Shown: positions 8,631-14,792 of the stretch, piece by piece | How the letters are laid out: each line of letters opens with the position of its first letter | Position numbering within the stretch: the first letter of the stretch is position 1 | Virus record (IMG/VR): IMGVR_UViG_3300042891_000672 | Span: 1 to 27,552 of that record | DNA from: a virus | Strand: one strand, 5' to 3' | Length of the DNA: 27,552 bases | Notes under the pieces: generated by a model | Told to the model about the DNA's origin: nothing | What the model saw: the letters and a program-made list of their open reading frames with translations, nothing else | Database searches by the model: none | Made by a program: the position numbers and the translations under genes

Positions 8631-8638
8631 TATTTATA
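8631..8638 (+). promoter_or_regulatory. TATTTATA element upstream of a hairpin
   Basis: TATTTATA 42 nt before the ATG at 8681. Unlike the other copies, a terminator-like hairpin lies between it and the gene. Candidate promoter with a structured leader, or a chance match. Confidence 0.3.
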
Positions 8639-8666
8639 AGAGACTTGGACTCCCCAGGTCTCTTTA
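8638..8666 (+). terminator. Terminator hairpin (possible attenuator)
   Basis: An 11-bp stem AAGAGACTTGG / CCAGGTCTCTT with one G-T pair and a 5-nt loop, followed by a T-rich tail (TATTATAT). It ends the primase-nuclease unit. Because TATTTATA lies just before it, it could also sit in the leader of the gene at 8681. Confidence 0.75.
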
Positions 8667-8680
8667 TTATATTTACATTG

Positions 8681-9505
8681 ATGATAAAACTTGTAGAACT
8701 GTTAAAAGAGATATCCCAAAATAAAATGGTGATCATGGCTGGTGGAGCAGGCGCTGGGAAATCATATCTTCTTAATAATATTAAATCAAAAGTACCTGGT
8801 GTTAAAATTCTTAATCCTGACACTTATGTTGAGGATAAAGACAGTCCAATGTATAATAACTTAACTAAAGCATCATCTCAAATTGATGATGTAGATGTAC
8901 CTAATGCTATAGCTAGTGGTGAATCATTTATTTGGGACACAACAGCATCTAATGCTGCTAAAATGTTAGGTGGAGAATATCGCCGTAAACAAGTAAAAGG
9001 TATATTAAACACAGAAGGTTATGATGAAATGATGGTAATGGTTTATACACACCCTATAGTATCATTTTTACGTAATTTTAAACGTGAACGTAAAGTACCT
9101 ACAGTAGGTGTATTATCAACATGGAACAATGTTTATGGTAATATAGAGGCATATAAAAATAAATTAGGTGATAATTTTATATTATACCAAGCACCTGATA
9201 AAGAATATCAAAAACAAATTGATGAATTTAATGAGGCTGCTAAAAATAATAAATTAAAAGAATATTTTGAAAATCTATTATCATCAGGTGAGTTCAGATC
9301 AACATTTAGAAAAGATAAACCTGAACCTCAAACACCAGAAGAAATAGAAAAAGCTGAGAAACAGAAAGCACAGTCTAAAGCATTGGTTGATGCTCAAATA
9401 GATAAACTTGAAAAAGAGTTTATGAATATTGAAAACAAAGTTAAAGACTCAGTCATAACAGATGAAAATGAAGTAATAAATAAGGTAGTTAATTTTATAA
9501 AATGA
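8681..9505 (+). CDS. Zeta-toxin-like P-loop kinase with capsid-targeting-like leader (274 aa)
   Basis: I place the start at ATG 8681 rather than an in-frame upstream ATG at 8645 that lies inside the terminator hairpin. From 8681 the protein begins MIKLVELLKE, the same leader class as the genes at 5361, 18251 and 18948. A Walker A motif GGAGAGKS (residues 21-28) follows directly, then LNPDTYVEDKD, SFIWDTTASN and an RERKVPTVGVLSTWNNVY block. These resemble the Zeta-toxin/polynucleotide-kinase-like group of P-loop kinases, which phosphorylate sugar nucleotides or nucleic-acid ends. The C-terminal 70 residues are a charged helical tail. It overlaps the next gene by 4 nt. Function (toxin, nucleotide kinase or RNA-end kinase) is open; the leader suggests virion packaging. 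Confidence 0.7.
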   Translation: MIKLVELLKEISQNKMVIMAGGAGAGKSYLLNNIKSKVPGVKILNPDTYVEDKDSPMYNNLTKASSQIDDVDVPNAIASGESFIWDTTASNAAKMLGGEYRRKQVKGILNTEGYDEMMVMVYTHPIVSFLRNFKRERKVPTVGVLSTWNNVYGNIEAYKNKLGDNFILYQAPDKEYQKQIDEFNEAAKNNKLKEYFENLLSSGEFRSTFRKDKPEPQTPEEIEKAEKQKAQSKALVDAQIDKLEKEFMNIENKVKDSVITDENEVINKVVNFIK

Positions 9506-11070
9506 GTTTAGGCAAATATATAGCAGAAATAATAATTGAACCTACCCCTAAAAAAGTAGCTTTATACCCAGGAGCATTCAAACCACCTCATAGAGGCCAT
9601 TTTGAATTAGTACAACGTTTATCTAAAGTAGCAGATGAAGTACTAATAGTTATTTCACCTATTGCTCGTGATGGAATAACAGCTCAACAATCTCTATCAG
9701 CATGGAAATTGTATTTACCTTTATTACCTAAAGCTAAAGTTATTATATCAAATGTAGCTTCACCTGTATCATATGTTTATGATTATATTAAATCAAACCC
9801 ACAACAAGACATAGTGGTAGCATTTGGAAAAGGTGAAGAAGAACGTTATAAAGCGCTTTTAAACAAAGAAAAATACTCTAATGTTAAAGTATATGATGCT
9901 GGTAATATAGATGATTTAAGCGCGTCTAATTTACGTAATGCTATTAATTCAAACAACCCAGCTGAAATAGCTAAATTCTTACCTCAAGATATTGAAGTAG
10001 CAGATTATGTGAATGCATTAGGTATAAACTTAAGAACCGAACCTCCATTTAATTCAATAGCTGAAGAAGGTTCATTGGTTAAAAAAGCAAAAACACCTAA
10101 AGGACAATTTCTTAAAAACTGGGGTATTGATATGTATGCTCTTGAATTAGCTAGAGGATTAGAAGAAAACACAACTCCAGACTTAACATTTGATCAAGCA
10201 TTAACTAGTTTAACTCAATACTTTGTAAAACAAGGTTTTCCTGTTAATCCATTACCTAAAGTTATTATTAATGATAAAGACCAAGAAAATGCTTCTAAAC
10301 TATTAGGTAAAACTGCTTATTATGATCCTAATAAAAAAGAAATAACATTATTTACATTAGGTAGACATCCAAAAGATATATTACGTTCTTTTGCTCATGA
10401 AATGATTCATCATATTCAAAACATGAAAGGTCAAATTCATGATGTAGATACTACTGACACAACATCAAATGATTATTTAAGTCATCTTGAACAAGAAGCA
10501 TATACTCAAGGTAATATGACTTTTAGAAACTGGGAAGATAAAATAAAAAACAATAAGGTTATGAATGAAGAAAAAGAAAAATCAAAATACACAATATTCT
10601 GTGATATGGATGGTGTGTTAGTTGATTTTGATAAGGGTTATGAAGATTTAACTGGTTTACATACTAAACATGCTGATGTACAAGACAATAAAGTTTTTTG
10701 GAATAAATTTAAACAAAGTTTAGGCGATAAAAACATGACTGAATATGATTATTGGGCTAAATTAGATTGGATGCCTGATGGTAAAGAATTATGGAAGTAT
10801 ATAAAACAATATAACCCATACATTCTTACAGCTCCTTCATTAAACCCAGAATCTAAAGAAGGTAAAAAAGCCTGGGTGACTCGTTTAGACAATATGAAAA
10901 ATATATATTTTAGACCTGCTCAATATAAGTCTGATTTTTCAAATGAAAATCGTATACTTATTGATGATAGGGCTGATACTATTGAAAGATGGAACGCTAA
11001 AGGTGGTATTGGTATTTTACATACTTCAGCTGCTGATACAATTAAACAACTTAAAAAATTAGGACTATAA
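9502..11070 (+). CDS. Three-domain fusion: nucleotidyltransferase, HExxH metallopeptidase-like, HAD phosphatase
   Basis: Residues 1-13 (MSLGKYIAEIIIE) look like a leader with a hydrophobic-x-Glu end. Residues 18-175 are a cytidylyltransferase/NMN-adenylyltransferase-like domain: YPGAFKPPHRGH (HxGH, His 30 and 33) and the C-terminal SASNLRNAI motif. Residues about 195-345 contain FAHEMIHHIQN (HExxH, His 299 and 303) and LEQEAYTQGN, whose Glu is a plausible third zinc ligand. Residues 363-522 form a HAD domain: IFCDMDGVLVDFD (nucleophile Asp 368), the LTAPS motif and ILIDDRAD. The HAD part resembles 5'(3')-deoxyribonucleotidases. Possible protease sites (SIAE-E, VMNE-E) lie exactly between the domains. 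Substrates are unknown; nucleotide, NAD or RNA-end metabolism are the reasonable options. Confidence 0.8.
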   Translation: MSLGKYIAEIIIEPTPKKVALYPGAFKPPHRGHFELVQRLSKVADEVLIVISPIARDGITAQQSLSAWKLYLPLLPKAKVIISNVASPVSYVYDYIKSNPQQDIVVAFGKGEEERYKALLNKEKYSNVKVYDAGNIDDLSASNLRNAINSNNPAEIAKFLPQDIEVADYVNALGINLRTEPPFNSIAEEGSLVKKAKTPKGQFLKNWGIDMYALELARGLEENTTPDLTFDQALTSLTQYFVKQGFPVNPLPKVIINDKDQENASKLLGKTAYYDPNKKEITLFTLGRHPKDILRSFAHEMIHHIQNMKGQIHDVDTTDTTSNDYLSHLEQEAYTQGNMTFRNWEDKIKNNKVMNEEKEKSKYTIFCDMDGVLVDFDKGYEDLTGLHTKHADVQDNKVFWNKFKQSLGDKNMTEYDYWAKLDWMPDGKELWKYIKQYNPYILTAPSLNPESKEGKKAWVTRLDNMKNIYFRPAQYKSDFSNENRILIDDRADTIERWNAKGGIGILHTSAADTIKQLKKLGL

Positions 11071-11071
11071 T

Positions 11072-11602
11072 ATGATTAAAAGATTAGTAACAGACTCACC
11101 AGAAACACTACAGTCAGTAGTTGGTAATATTAAATCTTTCTTCAGTAAAACTGATAGTAAGGGTAAACCATACAAATATACAATGAAAGCAACTACTGAA
11201 AAACGTAAATTTGTAAATCCTGAAACAAAAAATATTGAAGAAAAAGATATTGAAGTATTAAACATAACTGATATTGAATCAAAAGATCAAGTCACTGTTA
11301 AAATGATTCCACTTATTAAACCAGGTGAAATGCGTTTTGAAATTGGTGGTGAAGGTGAAACAACAATATCCGCTAAAATTAAAGATGCTATAGCAGGTAA
11401 AGGACAATGGAAAGATTATAAAAAAGATACTTTAAAAACTAAACTTAAAGAAAATATTAGTAAACTTAAAGAAGAATCAGTATTTAAAATTGATCCTGAA
11501 TTAGCATTCAAAATATATAATATATTAAGTACTGATTTCCCAGAAATAGGAAATGAACATACTAAAAGTTCATTCTTTTATTACTTAAATAACAAGTTAT
11601 AA
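11072..11602 (+). CDS. Hypothetical protein (176 aa)
   Basis: I do not recognise this protein. It begins MIKRLVTDSPETLQSVVGNI and has a lysine-rich beta-prone central part (KPYKYTMKATTEKRKFVNPE, DIEVLNITDIESKDQVTVKM, GEMRFEIGGEGETTISAKI). It ends with a helical tail containing FKIDPELAFKIYNIL. No leader with a clear Glu site, no membrane segment and no catalytic motif are visible. It starts 1 nt after the stop of the fusion gene and shares one base with the next start (TAATG), so it belongs to the 8681-12168 operon and is probably translationally coupled on both sides. Confidence 0.6.
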   Translation: MIKRLVTDSPETLQSVVGNIKSFFSKTDSKGKPYKYTMKATTEKRKFVNPETKNIEEKDIEVLNITDIESKDQVTVKMIPLIKPGEMRFEIGGEGETTISAKIKDAIAGKGQWKDYKKDTLKTKLKENISKLKEESVFKIDPELAFKIYNILSTDFPEIGNEHTKSSFFYYLNNKL

Positions 11603-12168
11603 TGTTAAATAAAGAGTTTCAAAAGAAAGATGTCCAACGCCTCCGTAACCTTGTAAAGGGTAAATATGGTGAAAAAACAACAGTTGGAATAGGTTATACC
11701 AAAAAACATGACCAATATGAAGAAGGTGATGTTTGGGAAGAAAATGGACGCACATGGACTATTAAAAATGGTATAAAACAAAATATAACTAAATTGGATA
11801 AAGCTAAAGAGTTATATGTTATGCCTTTATTATGTCCTAAGTGTAATAAACCCATGAGGGTTCATATTGATAAGTCTTTTTATAATGTTCACAAAAGCTG
11901 TATGAATTGTGTTGTTGAATTTGAGACAAAATTAAAAGCAGAAGGCAAGTGGGAAGACTATCAGAAACAAATGTACAATCAAGCCCTGGATAATCTTATT
12001 AATAACTTTAAAGATTGGGCTGATGATGAGTTAAAAGAAAGTAATTCATCATTTGTAACTGAGGATGGTGTTGTGGAGAATTGGATTGGTGGTAATAAGG
12101 AAAAACTAAAACAAAATGTTGAGGAATCAATAGAGTATTTAGAAAAACTAAAACATCAATCTGAATAA
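11602..12168 (+). CDS. Zinc-ribbon phage protein (188 aa), function unknown
   Basis: Contains a CPKC motif (LLCPKCNKPM) and a CMNC motif (KSCMNCVVEFE) about 25 residues apart, enough for a four-cysteine zinc ribbon. Before it lies a conserved-looking block (EEGDVWEENGRTWTIKNGIK, QNITKLDKAK), which I associate from memory with hypothetical proteins of T4-like cyanophages. After it the protein is helical and acidic (EGKWEDYQKQ, LINNFKDWADDELKES). No nuclease or polymerase motif is seen; nucleic-acid binding is a fair guess from the ribbon. Its ATG overlaps the previous stop by one base. A 7-bp inverted repeat follows the stop. Confidence 0.65.
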   Translation: MLNKEFQKKDVQRLRNLVKGKYGEKTTVGIGYTKKHDQYEEGDVWEENGRTWTIKNGIKQNITKLDKAKELYVMPLLCPKCNKPMRVHIDKSFYNVHKSCMNCVVEFETKLKAEGKWEDYQKQMYNQALDNLINNFKDWADDELKESNSSFVTEDGVVENWIGGNKEKLKQNVEESIEYLEKLKHQSE

Positions 12169-12173
12169 TTTTA

Positions 12174-12191
12174 ATGTAGTTAACACTACAT
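12174..12191. repeat. Perfect inverted repeat ATGTAGT-TAAC-ACTACAT
   Basis: A 7-bp stem with a 4-nt loop just after the zinc-ribbon gene. There is no T-run after it, so it may be a weak terminator, an mRNA-end hairpin or a protein-binding site. Confidence 0.5.
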
Positions 12192-12221
12192 ATGTTTCAC
12201 CTAATTAAATAAACATGGACA

Positions 12222-12443
12222 GTGATAAACAACCAACAAAAGACAAACCTCGAAGTTTTAACTCAAATATTACTCATGGCTGGAATGTTCTTCAATCCAT
12301 TAGGCTTCGATATCCTTTTTTATTCAGTGATGAAACTCACGAATTCTTATTGGATTACAACATCTCTTTTTTACCTGGCATCAGCTTCGTGCTTTGGAGT
12401 GTATTACTTCTTGCGTAAGAAATTAAAGAATAACAAACCTTAA
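12222..12443 (+). CDS. Small membrane protein with two predicted transmembrane helices (73 aa)
   Basis: Two hydrophobic segments are clear: ILLMAGMFFNPLGFDILFY (about residues 16-34) and SYWITTSLFYLASASCFGVY (about 42-61), followed by a positively charged tail RKKLKNNKP that should stay in the cytoplasm. The reading frame has no ATG before the first helix; the only good start is GTG at 12222. An ATG at 12215 lies in another frame, whose product is less protein-like. So the start is either GTG or the two frames are joined by a frameshift or sequence error. Small two-helix phage membrane proteins may act in lysis control, superinfection or host-membrane remodelling; nothing here decides this. 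Confidence 0.55.
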   Translation: MINNQQKTNLEVLTQILLMAGMFFNPLGFDILFYSVMKLTNSYWITTSLFYLASASCFGVYYFLRKKLKNNKP

Positions 12444-12445
12444 CA

Positions 12446-12453
12446 TATTTATA
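12446..12453 (+). promoter_or_regulatory. TATTTATA element (candidate late promoter)
   Basis: TATTTATA 19 nt before the ATG at 12473, matching the spacing at 2371 and 6329. Confidence 0.4.
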
Positions 12454-12472
12454 CCATATAATATATACTATA

Positions 12473-13120
12473 ATGGAACAATTTAAAAGAATGCAACAAT
12501 TAGCTGGTTTACTTACTGAAGGTATGGCTGCGTACGAATATGAAAAAGGTAAAGAAGCTGGTGAAAAAGCTGAAAAGAAAAAAATGAAAAAATCTGAATT
12601 AAAAAAACAGATTAAAGAAATGATCTTAGCTGAGATAGATATTGATTTATCTAACACTGATAGTTTTTATGACCCAGTTTATGAAGCTAAGAAAAAGAAA
12701 AAAGACGAAGAAGAAGTAGAAATATCAGCCACTGAAGAAATCCCAGCTGGTGAAGAAACACCTATTACTGAACCTACTTCACCATCATATGATGTTCAAA
12801 AAGAATTAATGGACGCATTAAACGCGGCTAAGTCAATCGGTGATGAAAAATTAGTTCGCCAAATTGGTAATGCGTTAACATACTTCACTCGTACACAAGT
12901 AGCTAAAGAAGAAAATCCACCTGCAATGAAAGAAGCATTAAGTATGGATGCTATGGAACGTATGGAAGGATTAGCTAATATACAAGATTTATATATCTTT
13001 AAAAAGAAACTCAACGCATTAACCTTAGATTGGACGCAAGACGGATTTGAGAAAGAAGATATTATTGAATATATATCTGAACTTATTAATCAGAGTACTA
13101 CACTTAATTATATAAAATAA
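12473..13120 (+). CDS. Putative capsid-targeted protein with two leader-like segments (215 aa)
   Basis: Begins with FKRMQQLAGLLTE (predicted cut after Glu 16), near-identical to the leader of the gene at 6329. A second leader-like stretch, MKKSELKKQIKEMILAE (residues 38-54), matches the other leader class seen at 17141 and 17536. So this protein carries both types in tandem, separated by a very Lys/Glu-rich linker (EKGKEAGEKAEKKK). An acidic Thr/Pro-rich linker (about residues 78-105) follows. The C-terminal half (YDVQKELMDALNAAKSIGDE, LVRQIGNALTYFTR) is a helical domain I do not recognise. It could be a scaffold or core component as well as cargo. It is followed 5 nt later by the H1-like gene. 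Confidence 0.65.
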   Translation: MEQFKRMQQLAGLLTEGMAAYEYEKGKEAGEKAEKKKMKKSELKKQIKEMILAEIDIDLSNTDSFYDPVYEAKKKKKDEEEVEISATEEIPAGEETPITEPTSPSYDVQKELMDALNAAKSIGDEKLVRQIGNALTYFTRTQVAKEENPPAMKEALSMDAMERMEGLANIQDLYIFKKKLNALTLDWTQDGFEKEDIIEYISELINQSTTLNYIK

Positions 13121-13125
13121 ACAAC

Positions 13126-13296
13126 ATGAAACAAGAGTTATTCGAAAAAATGCAACAAACATGGGATATGTTGGTTGCTGAGCACAACGGTAAAAGTAAA
13201 GCTGCTCAAGGTCGCGCTAGAAAATTAGCAAGTGAATTAAAAAAATTAGCAACTGAATATAAAAAAGCATCAGTAGCTGAAGCAAAAGCTCAATAA
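13126..13296 (+). CDS. Histone H1-like (Hc1-type) small basic protein, 56 aa
   Basis: A short ORF with ATG at 13126 and TAA at 13294-13296. The product begins MKQELFEKMQQTWDMLVAE and continues NGKSKAAQGRARKLASELKK, then LATEYKKASVAEAK. This closely follows the pattern of the roughly 58-aa histone H1-like proteins common in Bacteroidetes (NGNKAAGxRARK...KEFRKxSVEASK, from memory), which bind and compact DNA. It lies 5 nt after one tagged gene and 1 nt before another. The first 19 residues end in LVAE, so it may also use the leader/cleavage pattern. As a virion protein it could condense packaged DNA or protect it on entry. The host-type sequence argues for acquisition from a Bacteroidetes. Confidence 0.75.
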   Translation: MKQELFEKMQQTWDMLVAEHNGKSKAAQGRARKLASELKKLATEYKKASVAEAKAQ

Positions 13297-13297
13297 T

Positions 13298-14317
13298 ATG
13301 AAACACTCAGACTTAAAAGAAATTGTTAAGAACATTCTGGAAAACAAAATGAACATGCCAGAGGAAAATCCAGTAGATGTAGTAACAATGGATGTTCCAT
13401 TGTTTATTCGTTTATTAGAATATGCTCGTGAAGATGCTAAAACAGATATGGATTTACATGACGTAGCTGAAAAAGCAGTATCTTTAAGTACTGAGGGTAA
13501 AGTATTATCAATGGAAGACTATGATAGTATAGCTCCTACTGAAGAACAAATGAATGAAGACCTAGACATAGGTCATCAAGATGATGAACCTGATATGTTA
13601 AAAGGTGATGTATTCCGCATTGGTCAATATGCTAACGATTTATATAAAATGTTAGATACATTTGATAAAATGCCTGGAGAAGTAGATTTCCCAGATTGGT
13701 GGCAAAATAAAATTCATTTAGCCGCTGATTACATGGACAAAGCTAAACATTACTTAGAACATGAAATGGTACAACCTGCTGTTGATGCATCATTAAGTGA
13801 AGCAACATCTGATGTTCGTTCAATAGCTAGAGAAATAGCTGATGAACTAGAAGCTATGCTTTCATATGATTCTAATGATAAAGGAAAATTAGTTGACACT
13901 GCTATTGTTAAGTATGATTTAACTCCAGACCAACAACAAGATTTAGATTATGAATTATTCATGATTTTAAATAAAGGTGATATGGAAAGATTTGATGATG
14001 GTAGTGAAATGACTGAAAAGAAATTAACAAAAGCTGAACTAAAGAAACGTGAAGAAATAGTTAAGTCAATGAAAGATACTTTTAAAGGACCTAAAGCAGC
14101 TATGTATGCTATAGCTACTGATAAAGCTAAAAAAGTAGCTGAAGTGTTAGCTAAAAAATTAAAAGAAGAACGCTTTAAAAAAGGAACAGACATTGGTAAA
14201 CCTGGTAAAGGATTTGCTAAAATAGCTAAATCTGCTGCTAAACAATATGGCTCAAAAGAAGCTGGCGAACGTGTAGCAGGTGCAATTCTTAAAAAAGTAT
14301 TAGCTAAGAAAAAATAA
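13298..14317 (+). CDS. Putative capsid-targeted protein with basic C-terminal DNA-binding-like region (339 aa)
   Basis: The leader is MKHSDLKEIVKNILE (cut predicted after Glu 15). Residues about 88-158 (LDIGHQDDEPDMLKGDVFRI, GQYANDLYKML, FPDWWQNKIHLAADYMDKAK) form a helical domain I remember as recurring in marine T4-like phages. A second helical domain (SIAREIADELEAMLSYDS) follows a possible cut site SLSE-A (residues 166-170). The C-terminal 100 residues are highly basic, with KGPKAAMYAIATDKAKKVAE and GKGFAKIAKSAAKQYGSKEA, then GERVAGAILKKVLAKKK, suited to DNA binding. It may be a core/scaffold component or an internal DNA-associated protein. Overlaps the next gene by one base. Confidence 0.65.
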   Translation: MKHSDLKEIVKNILENKMNMPEENPVDVVTMDVPLFIRLLEYAREDAKTDMDLHDVAEKAVSLSTEGKVLSMEDYDSIAPTEEQMNEDLDIGHQDDEPDMLKGDVFRIGQYANDLYKMLDTFDKMPGEVDFPDWWQNKIHLAADYMDKAKHYLEHEMVQPAVDASLSEATSDVRSIAREIADELEAMLSYDSNDKGKLVDTAIVKYDLTPDQQQDLDYELFMILNKGDMERFDDGSEMTEKKLTKAELKKREEIVKSMKDTFKGPKAAMYAIATDKAKKVAEVLAKKLKEERFKKGTDIGKPGKGFAKIAKSAAKQYGSKEAGERVAGAILKKVLAKKK

Positions 14318-14781
14318 TGACTAAACAAGAACTAATAGATAAAATTAAATCAATAGCTAGAAACAAATACAAAAAACAAATAACATTTGTTTCAGGTATT
14401 AAATTCACAGCTGTTAGAGCGTTTCCTAAATTGCATGATGTATTAGTTGATTTAATGACTGATGCTTATGAAATTTTTGTAACAGATATTCAATGGGTAG
14501 CACCTAAACCTACTACATTTAGAATTCAATTAGTTAATGGTGAACATTTCTTTTTAACTAATACTGATAGAACATGGATTGCTACAATTGAAGGTAAAAA
14601 GTTCTATTTATTAAACTTAAGTGAAAAACAAGATGCTATAAACGCTATCGCTAGAGTATTAAGATATGGTACAACCAAGAAAGGCACCGAAGGAACCCAA
14701 GGAACAGAAGCAGGCACCGAAGAAATTCCAGCCGAAGCCCCTCCCGCCGAAGAAACACCGGAAGAATTACCGCCAGCCTAA
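14317..14781 (+). CDS. Hypothetical protein with Pro/Glu/Thr-rich tail (154 aa)
   Basis: Not recognised. The N-terminus MTKQELIDKIKSIARNKYKK resembles the helical leaders of its neighbours but lacks the terminal Glu site. The body is a compact alpha/beta-looking domain (FTAVRAFPKLHDVLVDLM, TTFRIQLVNGEHFFL, TWIATIEGKKFYLL). The last 35 residues are a repetitive acidic tail (KGTEGTQGTEAGTEEIPAEA, then PPAEETPEELPPA). The DNA encoding this tail (about 14690-14781) uses GC-rich codons (GCC, CCG, CCC, ACC) unlike the rest of the window. The gene overlaps the previous one by a base and ends 11 nt before the next. Confidence 0.6.
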   Translation: MTKQELIDKIKSIARNKYKKQITFVSGIKFTAVRAFPKLHDVLVDLMTDAYEIFVTDIQWVAPKPTTFRIQLVNGEHFFLTNTDRTWIATIEGKKFYLLNLSEKQDAINAIARVLRYGTTKKGTEGTQGTEAGTEEIPAEAPPAEETPEELPPA

Positions 14782-14792
14782 AACAAAATAGT

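Noticed and set aside
8645-8680. ATG 8645 as the kinase start
   Set aside because: It lies in the terminator hairpin and adds 12 residues (MDSPGLFIIFTL) before the leader MIKLVELLKE, which is at the very N-terminus in its relatives.
12215-12418. The ATG-started frame at 12215 as the real gene
   Set aside because: Its product looks random, while the overlapping frame from 12222 gives two clean transmembrane helices and a basic tail. Kept only as a possible frameshift note.
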